Origin: Pectobacterium carotovorum
Lineage (GTDB): Bacteria; Pseudomonadota; Gammaproteobacteria; Enterobacterales; Enterobacteriaceae
Assembly (NCBI RefSeq): GCF_033898505.1
Contig: NZ_JAXAFK010000001.1
Span: forward strand, 806,001 to 870,000
DNA length: 64,000 nt
Direction of reading: 5' to 3'
The notes under the pieces were generated by a model. The model was not told the DNA's origin. It did not search any database and was given only the letters and a program-made list of their open reading frames with translations. Below, piece after piece: positions 55,271 through 63,840 of this stretch. Numbering within the stretch: position 1 is the stretch's first letter; each line of letters begins with the position of its first letter. Made by a program: the position numbers and the translations under genes.

Positions 55271-57121
55271 TTAATGATGATGCAGCAGGTCATCAACAAC
55301 CTGATCGCTGGTAAGCTGATAAGGATAATACGTTGGCCAGTTATCCATTTCTTTAAGGATCTCTTCTTGAGAGGTATTTCCCATAAAGATATGGAAGTGG
55401 GCTGATTTACGCGGCGCGATGGTGTGATCGCTGAACTGGACGTATTTAGGTGCTTTCGATTGGGCATCTTTACATTCAAAGAGGTAGCGCACACCTTTTT
55501 TACCCGATACATAGTTAAGGATCTTATGCCCAGCGTAGTCATAATGGCATGAGGCGACTTCGCCATCTTTATGGAATTCCATGATGCCATTTTCTATTTT
55601 TATTTCTGAAACAGTGGTGGCGTAGCCTTTCCGGTAATAATCTTTAACTTGTTCAAAGGTATTGCTCTTATCGTTTTCCGCTTTCTTTTTGAAAACCGGA
55701 TCCATTTCACCTGACAGCATAATAGGGTAAATAGACTGCCACATCCCTTCCCAGTCGGTAAGCGCTCTATCTTTTACATCGCTATTATTGAAAACACCAT
55801 TGGCTGCTTTCTTTTCCATTTCGGTCATGGGCGCACCATGTAGATGGTCGTGGGCATGGTCGTGAGAATGCTCATGACCGTGATCGTGGGAATGACCATG
55901 ATCGTGAGAAGTACCGTGCTCATGGACTTTGCCCGATCCCCCGACAGCAACAATGTTGAACGGATGTCCCTGTACATCAATTGTGCTGGTTTCTTTCAGC
56001 TCCACCGCATCCAGCACGTGAATTTTGCTCTTTAGAGGATCGGTAATATAGATGCTGTTAGCCGCGACGGCGATACGCGGACGCGCATCGTTCCAATGTC
56101 CGTCCATAGAGTACGGTTCGGTGACGCGTACAGATTGGGTAATCTCACCCTTGAGCACATCAACCTGATTCAACTTGCCGTCTTCCGTAAAGACATAAGC
56201 ATATTTGGGACGTACCGGATCGACGGTGAAATGCACGCGGCGGGTTGGCAACTGTACCAAACGGAAGCTCTGCGCTTCAGTTGGGTCGATAAGTACGATG
56301 CGATCTGGGCCGTAGTTACCGATAAAGTACTGCATGCCTTTACCGCCGATCAGTGTAGAAACGCTGCCTTTCGGCAATGCGCTGGAGTAAGGCAGATGAC
56401 GGATTTGGGGGGTATCGCCTTTCTGAGTTACCAGCAGCAGGCCCGTTTCGCAGGACAGAGCGTAAGTATCGCCGGAACGGGCAGAACCGTGCAGACCGGG
56501 GCAGGCCACATTCTCACCGACAGTTTGACTATCTAGGCTAATCACATGGGCACCGATCGGGCGTTTGGAAGCATCTTCTGGGTTAGGAACGGAGGCGACG
56601 ATATGGTTGTCATACGGAACAGCAACGCCATGATGCGCAGCACCAACAAACACTCTTTTCGCGTCATTGACGCCGTCCAGCACCGCGTGTTCACTCAAGA
56701 CCATCGCGTAACGTTCGCCATCAAACCACTGGGCGACTTTGCCTTGACGTTCGACGAAATGTCCCGGCTTTTTACCTGTCAGTTGGGTCTTAAGTAATGT
56801 GGGTTCATCGATATCAATATCGGCGTGATCGCCGTGATCGTGGAATGAGATGCCGGAACCGATCATCGAAACGGTTTCCGCGCTGCCCTGAACGGCAAAC
56901 ACCGTCGCACCGTTTTCACTGCGATAAAGTGATGCTGGCCCTTTCACGGTAAAGGAGGTCAGCTTGTCGCCATTAAGGGCATCAATCACGTTTACGACGG
57001 GTTTGTCGCGATCGGCGACGAACAGACGCCAGGCGGTGACATCTTCTTCTGCCGCCATTGCCGATCCCGCAGTACCCAGCAGAATGGCTGAAATAGATAG
57101 CGGTAATAAAAGCTTTTTCAT
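55271..57121 (-). CDS. AztD-ZinT fusion: periplasmic zinc chaperone with His-rich linker
   Basis: A 616-residue exported protein made of three parts. After the signal peptide ([20 protein letters not shown]), residues about 30-395 look like an AztD-type beta-propeller zinc chaperone, with the His/Asp cluster [10 protein letters not shown] near 94-103. Residues 400-428 are a His/Asp/Gly repeat linker with over ten histidines. Residues 430-616 are a complete ZinT domain ([37 protein letters not shown]); its zinc ligands H566, H575 and H577 keep the ZinT spacing. Both domains are known to deliver zinc to the uptake binding protein. Last gene of the aztABC operon; GGAGATCCAC precedes ATG 57121. 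Confidence 0.88.
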   Translation of the reverse strand: MKKLLLPLSISAILLGTAGSAMAAEEDVTAWRLFVADRDKPVVNVIDALNGDKLTSFTVKGPASLYRSENGATVFAVQGSAETVSMIGSGISFHDHGDHADIDIDEPTLLKTQLTGKKPGHFVERQGKVAQWFDGERYAMVLSEHAVLDGVNDAKRVFVGAAHHGVAVPYDNHIVASVPNPEDASKRPIGAHVISLDSQTVGENVACPGLHGSARSGDTYALSCETGLLLVTQKGDTPQIRHLPYSSALPKGSVSTLIGGKGMQYFIGNYGPDRIVLIDPTEAQSFRLVQLPTRRVHFTVDPVRPKYAYVFTEDGKLNQVDVLKGEITQSVRVTEPYSMDGHWNDARPRIAVAANSIYITDPLKSKIHVLDAVELKETSTIDVQGHPFNIVAVGGSGKVHEHGTSHDHGHSHDHGHEHSHDHAHDHLHGAPMTEMEKKAANGVFNNSDVKDRALTDWEGMWQSIYPIMLSGEMDPVFKKKAENDKSNTFEQVKDYYRKGYATTVSEIKIENGIMEFHKDGEVASCHYDYAGHKILNYVSGKKGVRYLFECKDAQSKAPKYVQFSDHTIAPRKSAHFHIFMGNTSQEEILKEMDNWPTYYPYQLTSDQVVDDLLHHH

Positions 57122-57160
57122 GTGGATCTCCATTATCAAATAGTTCAGATTCGAGTGAAA

Positions 57161-58096
57161 TCAGGGAGTTTGCTTATCGTCAGCCAGCGCCGACACAATG
57201 GTGTTGACGTTGTGCTGCATCATTGCGATATAGGTTGGTGCCGGGCCGGAAGGGCCTGAAAGTGCGTCGGAATAGAGTACGCCTGCGATGGGTAAACCGG
57301 CTTCGGCTGCAATTTGCTCCACCAGTCGTGGGTTCGAAATATTCTCGGTGAAGACGGCGGCGGCGCGGTTTTTCTTTATCTCGCGCAGAATGCCTGCGAC
57401 ATCGGCGGCAGACGCTTCAGACTCGGTAGACACCCCTTGAGGGGATAAAAAGTGGATGCCATAAACGTGCTCGAAATAGCGAAAGGCATTGTGGCCGACC
57501 ACCACGGTACGGCGTGATGCGGGGATGCGAGCCATTGCACTATCGATGGCCGTGCCCAGTTTGATGAGTTTTTCCTCATAGACTTTGGCGTTAGCCTGAT
57601 AGGTGTCGCAACCGCTTTTATCCGCAGCGCAAAAGGCGGCGGTAATATTTTTCACATAGATATGGGCATTAGGCAGCGACTGCCAGGCATGAGGGTCGAA
57701 AGGGGCGGCATGGAATACCGCCTTACCGTTATAGAAATGGTAATGCCCGCCAGCGGGGTCGCGAATAATCTCTGCACCGTTAGTCACTTCAACCACCGGT
57801 GCTTTGCTCTCACTGGCCTCAATAAGCCGGTTAATGAATCCCTCAAACTGTAAGCCGTTAATTAAAATCACGTCGGCTTTCGCCATCGCAATCGCATCCG
57901 CTGGGGATGGTTCATACACATGCGCATCGCTGTCGGGGCCGACGATGGTGCGCAGCTCAATACGATCTTGGCCGATATTTTTTGCCATATCGCCCAGAAT
58001 AGAGAAGCTCGCAATGACATTGAGTTTGGCATTCGCCTGAAACGGCAGTGACAGGGAAAGCAAGACAGCGACGCTGAGCGCCGTGGTAATTTTCAT
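57161..58096 (-). CDS. aztC: AztC-like zinc-binding protein of the ABC importer (cluster A-I)
   Basis: Periplasmic zinc-binding protein of 311 residues with a signal peptide (ends FQANA). It belongs to the ZnuA/AztC family. Zinc ligands by pattern: H59 (SDAHVYEPSP), H136 (FDPHAWQS), H202 (VVGHNAF) and D277 (YSDALSG). A flexible His-containing loop (GGHYHFYNGKAVFH, residues 116-129) is shorter than in ZnuA, as in AztC. It receives zinc from the AztD/ZinT protein encoded 39 bases downstream and passes it to AztB. Confidence 0.88.
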   Translation of the reverse strand: MKITTALSVAVLLSLSLPFQANAKLNVIASFSILGDMAKNIGQDRIELRTIVGPDSDAHVYEPSPADAIAMAKADVILINGLQFEGFINRLIEASESKAPVVEVTNGAEIIRDPAGGHYHFYNGKAVFHAAPFDPHAWQSLPNAHIYVKNITAAFCAADKSGCDTYQANAKVYEEKLIKLGTAIDSAMARIPASRRTVVVGHNAFRYFEHVYGIHFLSPQGVSTESEASAADVAGILREIKKNRAAAVFTENISNPRLVEQIAAEAGLPIAGVLYSDALSGPSGPAPTYIAMMQHNVNTIVSALADDKQTP

Positions 58097-58101
58097 AGGA
58101 T

Positions 58102-58992
58102 TTACTCCGTGCGTGAAGCGCGCGTTTTAACTAACGAAGAGTGAGAAGGGCGGCGGGTGTCTTTCATCATGACAAGGGCGGTTGAGCCCAGATAAAAAAC
58201 GCCGTTGGCGAGAATAATGGCTGGACCTGATGGCAGCGAATAGTGGTAGGAGAACAGCAGACCCGTCACGCAGGCTACCACCCCAATCAGCACCGAAAAC
58301 AGGCAAAGCGTGATGACGCGATGGGTCCAGAAACGAGCGGTGACGGCTGGGAGAATCATCAAACCAACCGACAGCAGCGTACCCAGCGCCTGATATCCTG
58401 CCACAAGGTTTATCACCACCAGCGTGAGGAACAGGAAATGAACCGGCGAACTAAGCCGGGACACGGTACGTAGGAACAGTGGGTCCAGACACTCAGCAAT
58501 CAGCGCGCGCCACAAGAGTACCAGTGCCAGCAAAGAGGCGGCGGAAACGCCGGCGATGAGGGTCAGTGCCTGCACATTCAGCGCCAGAACGGAGCCGAAG
58601 AGCACATGCATCAAGTCTACGCTCGATCCGCGCAGCGAAACGATAAGCACCCCGAGCGCCAGTGAAATAAGGTAAAACGCCGCCATGGAGGCATCTTCCT
58701 TTTGTACCGTTAGCCGTGACACGACCCCGGAACCTATCGCCACGACCAGCCCGGCAACCATGCCGCCGAGTGTCATTGGAATGATTTCTAGTCCATAGAG
58801 CAAAAAACCAAAGGCGGCACCGGGTAGCACGGCGTGGGACATGGCATCCCCGACCAGACTCATGCGGCGTAGGGTCAGGAACACACCCACCGGACATGCG
58901 CTGAGCGATAGCAGCAACGCCCCCATAAGGGCGCGGCGCATAAAGTTAAATTCGACAAACGGATTGATGAGTAGATCGTAAAGCCAGGCCAT
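58102..58992 (-). CDS. aztB: AztB-like zinc ABC permease
   Basis: A 296-residue inner-membrane permease of the ABC-3 (metal) family with about eight or nine helices. The family marks are FMRRALMGALLLSLSACPVGVFLTLRRMSLVGDAMSH (start of the domain) and AVLPGAAFGFLL, with GALLSVGLMILPAVTARFW-like TLLSVGLMILPAVTARFWTH near the end. Its ATG overlaps the aztA stop by one base (TAATG), and aztC follows 5 bases after it. Confidence 0.9.
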   Translation of the reverse strand: MAWLYDLLINPFVEFNFMRRALMGALLLSLSACPVGVFLTLRRMSLVGDAMSHAVLPGAAFGFLLYGLEIIPMTLGGMVAGLVVAIGSGVVSRLTVQKEDASMAAFYLISLALGVLIVSLRGSSVDLMHVLFGSVLALNVQALTLIAGVSAASLLALVLLWRALIAECLDPLFLRTVSRLSSPVHFLFLTLVVINLVAGYQALGTLLSVGLMILPAVTARFWTHRVITLCLFSVLIGVVACVTGLLFSYHYSLPSGPAIILANGVFYLGSTALVMMKDTRRPSHSSLVKTRASRTE

Positions 58993-59717
58993 TACCGGTC
59001 TCCAGCCACGTACAGCGTGGTGTCATGCCGACAGAATGCTGGTGGGATTGGGCTGTGTTTCATCACCCACGAGGTTTCTCCCCAGGCGACCACGGTGCCA
59101 TTGACCATTAACGTTTCTGGGAAATGACGGCTCACAAGTTCAGGGTCGTGTATCACCACAACGACGGTACGTTGCTGTGAGTGCCAGTTTTTGATCAGGG
59201 CCAGCATATCCTGCGTGGTCGCCGTATCAATGGCATTGAAGGGCTCGTCGAGTAAAATGATACTGGCGTCCTGAACAATCACTCGGGCAAATAGGGCGCG
59301 TTGAAACTGACCTCCAGAGAGTGCGCTGAGTGATTTATTTTTAAAACCCGCCAGTCCAACAGCCGCAAGCGCCTGAACGACGCGCATCCGATCCTGGCGG
59401 CGATGCCAGCCCATCAAACCTCTGTCTTGCCAGAGGCCTAGCGATACCAGATCGCTGACAGTGGCTGGAAAGCTGCGATCAAGCTCCGAGAGCTGGGGCA
59501 GATAAGCGATCCGTGCACCTGATGCGATACGGCAGATACCTGACTGAGGTTGCAGTATTCCGGCAATACCCTTCAGTAGCGTCGATTTACCCGAGCCGTT
59601 CGGGCCGACTACCGCAGTCAGAGAACCTCTGCGAACTGAACCCGTGATAGTGCTCAATACGGGATTTCCATCGTAGCCGAGCGTCAGCTCTTCGACCTGT
59701 ACTGCAAAATCCGTCAT
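58992..59717 (-). CDS. aztA: AztA-like zinc ABC ATPase
   Basis: A 241-residue cytosolic ATPase: Walker A VVGPNGSGKSTLL near residue 38, signature LSALSGGQFQRALFARV, Walker B SIILLDEPFNAID and H-loop VVVVIHDPELV. First gene of the operon aztA-aztB-aztC-aztD/zinT. The probable Zur operator is 33 bases upstream of its ATG. This is an additional zinc importer alongside the ZnuABC that enterobacteria normally carry. Confidence 0.9.
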   Translation of the reverse strand: MTDFAVQVEELTLGYDGNPVLSTITGSVRRGSLTAVVGPNGSGKSTLLKGIAGILQPQSGICRIASGARIAYLPQLSELDRSFPATVSDLVSLGLWQDRGLMGWHRRQDRMRVVQALAAVGLAGFKNKSLSALSGGQFQRALFARVIVQDASIILLDEPFNAIDTATTQDMLALIKNWHSQQRTVVVVIHDPELVSRHFPETLMVNGTVVAWGETSWVMKHSPIPPAFCRHDTTLYVAGDR

Positions 59718-59749
59718 CTCATTAATGTTCCATTATTTCGCTAATTTTG

Positions 59750-59767
59750 TGATGTTATAACATATCA
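59750..59767. promoter_or_regulatory. Probable Zur operator of the azt operon
   Basis: TGATGTTATAACATATCA shares the 12-base palindromic core ATGTTATAACAT with the 34-base palindrome before the COG0523 gene. Located between the IS3 element and aztA. Confidence 0.8.
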
Positions 59768-59907
59768 TTAATGGGTGTAAATATTTAAGACAGTTTTTAC
59801 TGCAAAGTGAAGTTCTGTATGAAAATCAACCTAATCATAAGTGCCAGGCTGTACTGAACCCAATAATGGCGTCGTACAGGGCTTAACGTATTGTAAGTAG
59901 ACCGCTT

Positions 59908-60792
59908 TTAGTTCCACACACTTTTTGAGATTTCCGGTTTCTCGGCCATCAGCCGGTATTCTTCCGACGTCAGGTTATTCAGCGATTCATGAGGCCGCTC
60001 GCTGTTGTATTCCGTCAGCCAGCGCTCTGTGGTTTCCCTCGCTTCATTCAGTGTTCTGAACAGATAAAAATCCAGTATTTCTGTCCGGTACGTTCGGTTA
60101 AAACGTTCGATGAAGGCATTCTGCGTTGGTTTTCCCGGTTTAATAAACTCCAGCATCACGCCATGCTCTTCAGCCCACTGCGCCAAAGTCAGCGAGATTA
60201 GCTCCGGACCATTGTCCATCCGCAGTTTCAGCGGATAAGCACGGTTTGCCACGATCCTGTCCAGTACTCTGACCACCCGCTGCGCCGGGATATTCAGATC
60301 GATTTCTATTGCGAGAGCCTCGCGGTTAAAATCATCCACTACATTGAAGGTCCGAAAGCGTCTGCCGCAGACCAGCGCATCATGCATAAAATCTATCGAC
60401 CAGCTCTGGTTAAGTGCTTCCGGCGTCGCCAACGGAGTCGGATTGCGTACCGGCAGACGTTGCTTTCCCTTATGGCGAAAATTCAGTTTAAGCAGGCAGT
60501 AAATCCTGTGAACGCGTTTATGATTCCAGGCATTGCCTTGCCTGCGCAGCACCTGAAACAGCTTCTTGAAGCCGTAACGGGGATAGCGTTTAGCCACCTC
60601 CGACAGAGCCTGGATCACCGGTTCATCACGACAGGTGTCCGGCTGATAAAAATACACCGTCCTGCTCAGTGATAACGTCCTGCATGCCTGGCGTATGCTC
60701 ATCGTAAACTGCGCGGTCAGGTAACTGACGAGCTCACGCTTTATCGCTGGTTTTAAAGCTATTTTTCGATGACATCTTTCAGAGCACGACAC
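59908..60792 (-). CDS. IS3-family transposase OrfB (DDE integrase domain)
   Basis: About 294 residues in the open frame, complete. The catalytic DDE triad is visible: D in WSIDFMHDAL, D in RMDNGPEL, and E in NAFIERFNRTYRTE, followed by the NSERPHESL motif. It is made by a -1 shift from the end of orfA: the orfA tail reads GAA AAA TAG and the orfB frame CGA AAA ATA across the same A-run. Because orfA is interrupted, production of the fused transposase is probably lost. Confidence 0.9.
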   Translation of the reverse strand: MSCSERCHRKIALKPAIKRELVSYLTAQFTMSIRQACRTLSLSRTVYFYQPDTCRDEPVIQALSEVAKRYPRYGFKKLFQVLRRQGNAWNHKRVHRIYCLLKLNFRHKGKQRLPVRNPTPLATPEALNQSWSIDFMHDALVCGRRFRTFNVVDDFNREALAIEIDLNIPAQRVVRVLDRIVANRAYPLKLRMDNGPELISLTLAQWAEEHGVMLEFIKPGKPTQNAFIERFNRTYRTEILDFYLFRTLNEARETTERWLTEYNSERPHESLNNLTSEEYRLMAEKPEISKSVWN

Positions 60793-60902
60793 TCAAGACT
60801 CAAATCGGCAAACATCTGTTTGAGACGACGATTTTCGTCCTCCAGATCTTTCATCTTTTTGATATCAGAGGCTTCCATGCCGCCAAATTTCTTCTTCCAG
60901 TT
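60759..60902 (-). pseudogene. IS3 orfA, C-terminal part (split by IS110-type insertion)
   Basis: 48 codons including the stop, reading NWKKKFGGMEASDIKKMKDL and then EDENRRLKQMFADLSLECRA. Joined to the piece at 62214-62330 it restores one 86-residue OrfA without loss of a base. Confidence 0.85.
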
Positions 60903-62213
60903 AATGGGATGGACTACCTCCCCCCTCTGCGGTTAACTATTCGAAATATGCGCACCAGGAGAATCACCATGGGTATCGTATTTCTGGGTATCGATCTGGC
61001 TAAAAATATCTTTCAGCTCTGCGGATTAAATCAGGCCGGTAAGCAGGTTTATACAAAACGCACTGGACGAAAAGAATTACTCCAGACTGTGGCGAATATT
61101 CCGGCATGTCTGATTGGTGTCGAGGCATCCACTGGGGCATTTTACTGGCAACGTGAATTTGAGAAACTGGGACATAAAGTAAAAGTTATTAGCCCTCAGT
61201 ATGTAAAACCTTTTGTCCGTGGCCAAAAAAATGACGGCAATGATGCGCAGGCGATAGCTGTGGCTCTGATGCAACCTACGATGCAGTTTGTTCCACCGAA
61301 AAGCCCTGAACAGCAGGATATTCAGGCTCTGCACCGCGCAAGACAGCGTATTGTCAATCATCGTACTGCAACAGTCTGCCAAATCCGAGGACTGCTGCTT
61401 GACCGGGGAATAACAATCGGCGCGGCAGTTTCAAGAGTTCGTCGTGCCGTTCCGCTTATCCTTGAAGATGCTGAAAATGGTCTCAGCGCCAGAATGCGGA
61501 GGACAATTGCAGAACTCTATGATCTCTTTAACGATCTTGGTCGTCGTATAAACTTTTTTGATAAAGAAATTGATGTTGTGTTCAGGCAATCAGAAGCCTG
61601 TCAGCGCATTGCCAAAGTTAAAGGCATTGGTCCTAAAACAGCCACGGCTGTTGTTGCCGCGATTGGCAGAGGAACCGAATTTAAAAATGGTCGTCACTTT
61701 GCCGCATGGCTTGGTCTGGTTCCACGACAACACTCGAGTGGCGACAAGCAGGTGTTGATGAATATGACGAAAAAAGGCGACAAGCATTTGCGGACACTTT
61801 TTATTCATGGTGCCCGCGCTGTCGTCAGAGTTGCCACAAATAACAATGATGGCTGCCTGTATCAGTGGGTTAACCAGTTGAAGGAACGGCGCGGGTTTAA
61901 TAAAACGACCGTGGCGGTCGCTAACAAGAACGCGAGAATAATTTGGTCGATGCTGAGAAATGATAGCGAGTATCAGGCAGTTGGAAGTTAGTACCCAGCC
62001 AGAAGAGTTGCAGTGTACTGAAAAATGATGACAGGTTGCACCTGCACAATCGGAACCTGACTATTATATTGGCCTCAGAGGCCGTCCAGTTGTTGAGGCG
62101 ATTGTGTGCGGATTACCCATTTGGGCACAGGTTAGTATTCCTGATGCCGGATAGATGTAAGCAACAACCCAAAACCAGATTCAGTACTTGCAAAACGGAG
62201 GTAGTCCATAGAT
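60903..62213 (+). mobile_element. IS110-family (IS1111-type) insertion sequence inside IS3 orfA
   Basis: 1311 bases. Subterminal inverted repeats ATGGACTACCTCC (60909-60921) and GGAGGTAGTCCAT (62197-62209) lie a few bases inside the ends, a hallmark of the IS1111 subgroup. The boundaries are exact: deleting 60903-62213 rejoins orfA codons TAC TAC | AAC TGG. No target duplication, as expected for IS110 elements. Noncoding ends 60903-60968 and 61992-62213 may encode a guide (bridge) RNA. Confidence 0.88.
60969..61991 (+). CDS. IS110/IS1111-family transposase (DEDD recombinase)
   Basis: A 340-residue recombinase of the DEDD class. The N-terminal RuvC-like domain begins FLGIDLAKNIFQLCGL (first catalytic Asp), then GVEASTGAFYWQ (Glu) and QKNDGNDAQAIAVAL (two Asp). 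The C-terminal Transposase_20 domain has VKGIGPKTATAVVAAIG, FAAWLGLVPRQHSSGDK and the conserved serine region. GGAG precedes the ATG at 60969. Appears intact, so the element may be active. Confidence 0.92.
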   Translation: MGIVFLGIDLAKNIFQLCGLNQAGKQVYTKRTGRKELLQTVANIPACLIGVEASTGAFYWQREFEKLGHKVKVISPQYVKPFVRGQKNDGNDAQAIAVALMQPTMQFVPPKSPEQQDIQALHRARQRIVNHRTATVCQIRGLLLDRGITIGAAVSRVRRAVPLILEDAENGLSARMRRTIAELYDLFNDLGRRINFFDKEIDVVFRQSEACQRIAKVKGIGPKTATAVVAAIGRGTEFKNGRHFAAWLGLVPRQHSSGDKQVLMNMTKKGDKHLRTLFIHGARAVVRVATNNNDGCLYQWVNQLKERRGFNKTTVAVANKNARIIWSMLRNDSEYQAVGS

Positions 62214-62330
62214 GTAGTACGAGGCCTCGGATATTCCCGCTTCGCGGCAGACGTCTTTCACGGAACGTCCGGCTTCAACGGACTTCAACACGGCGATGAT
62301 CTGGTGCTCGGTAAATCGGGCTTTGCGCAT
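62214..62330 (-). pseudogene. IS3 orfA, N-terminal part (split by IS110-type insertion)
   Basis: 39 codons starting MRKARFTEHQIIAVLKSVEA and ending EASYY at the insertion point, the HTH region of an IS3 OrfA. GGAGATCGCT precedes the ATG. Confidence 0.85.
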
Positions 62331-62412
62331 AGCGATCTCCTCAGGGAACATACTCAGTATGTCGGAAGATCTCTAAAAGTGAATGGTTCAGTTAAGCGGG
62401 ATACTTACAATT

Positions 62413-62450
62413 ATTGTATCCAGATATCTAAACATTTCTCTGGATACAAT
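62413..62450. terminator. 12-bp hairpin at the end of the RelA/SpoT-domain gene
   Basis: ATTGTATCCAGA pairs perfectly with TCTGGATACAAT around a 14-base loop, between the gene's stop and the IS3 end. T-content after it on the minus strand is modest. Confidence 0.5.
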
Positions 62451-62461
62451 AACCTCAAGAT

Positions 62462-63556
62462 CTAACAATCCTGAATTAACGCCTTCAAATCCTCTACAAA
62501 ATCATTATATTCTGGATTTGTATCTTGTATTGGTTTTATATCCCCATGCTGCAACAGATATGATATGTAAATTAAAAAAACTAAAAAAATATCCGCGTAG
62601 TAAATGTTACAGTTATCCACTTTCTCTTGGTATTTTAATATTACAGACAAGGTCTTATGGACGTCCAACTCTTTAATTGCGCTATTAATGTCATGTAAAG
62701 TTTTAAAACCAAGTAATTTTAAATCGCTAACGTTATCTTTATAGTGTTCGCCGAAGCTTGCATTAGGAAGGGGTTCTCTTGTTGAAAAATTAATTCCTTT
62801 TGCTTTTTCAACATAGCTTTCATATACTTCATTTAGCAAACGATCAACTTCAATAAAAATAGCTAAAGAGCGTTCATTTATCGAGGTGTTATTTGTTTTG
62901 TTTTTCTTTATGTTTTGTCTTGTTACTTCATCATAGTTTATTATTTGGTTTTTTATATTTATAAATTCTTTATCTACTAACTCAAGTGTCCCTGACAATA
63001 TGGAAAATGATCTACGTATCTCATCAGGCATAGAGTTACTTGATTTATAACCAAGTTTATGCTCTATCTCTGCCCATCCATGTTGTAATATTGTCCGAAT
63101 TTGCACTTCAAACTTAAAATTTTTGAATCCTTCATATTCAGGTAAATTTGTCCTTCCTTCTTTTAAAGAAACAATATAGTGGAGAGACATATATCCAAAC
63201 CTATCTGGCTCAATAGATTTTCTTTTATCAATAGAGTTTTCCTTATCGACTTCAAACTCTTCTCTTATTAATTTTTCAATCTCATCAATGTCTGTTGAGT
63301 AGAATGTTACTATTCTGAACCCTAGGATGTCAGTTATATCTCTTAGTGAAGTGTATTTATTCTTTTTATCAATTTTTTTTGATAGACTAGTTTTATCTTT
63401 TACTCTATAGGATATGGAATGAGATTCTATCCCTCTCTTTCTTAACAAGGAGCTCAATAATGCATGTATTGACAGCCCCATATCTTTGAAAGTTATTTCT
63501 TGAGATAAAAACTCGTCAATGAGGCTATCCTTCGATTGCCCAGTCCCACTCTGCAT
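62462..63556 (-). CDS. RelA/SpoT-domain protein (small alarmone synthetase-like)
   Basis: A 364-residue protein with a (p)ppGpp-synthetase-type domain at about residues 30-175. Family motifs are DITDILGFRIV (73-83), GYMSLHYIV (121-129, with the guanine-stacking Tyr), FEVQIRTILQHGWAEIEHKL (149-168) and YK. Catalytic-type E150, Q152, R154 and H166 are present, so it should transfer pyrophosphate. The HD hydrolase domain of RelA/SpoT is absent. The C-terminal 180 residues are unrecognised and could be a sensor or antitoxin part, as in toxSAS/CapRel defence proteins. The gene is much more AT-rich than its surroundings and lies beside IS elements, pointing to transfer. AAGGAAAATTTT precedes the ATG. 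Confidence 0.82.
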   Translation of the reverse strand: MQSGTGQSKDSLIDEFLSQEITFKDMGLSIHALLSSLLRKRGIESHSISYRVKDKTSLSKKIDKKNKYTSLRDITDILGFRIVTFYSTDIDEIEKLIREEFEVDKENSIDKRKSIEPDRFGYMSLHYIVSLKEGRTNLPEYEGFKNFKFEVQIRTILQHGWAEIEHKLGYKSSNSMPDEIRRSFSILSGTLELVDKEFINIKNQIINYDEVTRQNIKKNKTNNTSINERSLAIFIEVDRLLNEVYESYVEKAKGINFSTREPLPNASFGEHYKDNVSDLKLLGFKTLHDINSAIKELDVHKTLSVILKYQEKVDNCNIYYADIFLVFLIYISYLLQHGDIKPIQDTNPEYNDFVEDLKALIQDC

Positions 63557-63689
63557 AAAATTTTCCTTCTTATGTTTTTTATGTGAAACATATACTCTCT
63601 TTGAAGATGTTAAAAAAAACTATATCAGATAAGAGTCCTCTTTTGAGATGCCTAGTTTTTCAGATGACCATTATTCAGTGACCTCGACC

Positions 63690-63771
63690 ATGAAATCAAT
63701 CAAAAATTTAGTTGCAGTTTCTGCGATTTCAGTAATGTCTTTCGGTGCTTTCGCACAAAGCATCAGCAGAG
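63690..63771 (+). pseudogene. 5' stub of a BhsA/McbA-like (DUF1471) exported protein gene
   Basis: ATG 63690 begins MKSIKNLVAVSAISVMSFGA then FAQS, the signal peptide of the small BhsA/YdgH family. The reading then departs into unrelated sequence and lacks the DUF1471 core, apparently cut by arrival of the ccd locus. The stress-protein gene is therefore broken here. Confidence 0.65.
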
Positions 63772-63840
63772 CTTGTTTTTGGTGTTATGATAAGTGTATT
63801 ATGCCGTGTAACACGCACGTATTCATGCGGGAGAGAAACC

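Larger units (their letters stand above)
59892..62409 (-). mobile_element. IS3-family insertion sequence, interrupted by an IS110-type element
   Basis: The outer element has imperfect terminal inverted repeats: TGTAAGTAGACCGCTTTTAG at 59892 and TGTAAGTATCCCGCTTAACT read inwards from 62409. Removing the inner element (60903-62213) leaves 1207 bases, the usual IS3 size, with overlapping orfA and orfB. I could not see a convincing target-site duplication at its ends. Inserted between the aztA promoter and the RelA/SpoT-domain gene. Confidence 0.85.
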
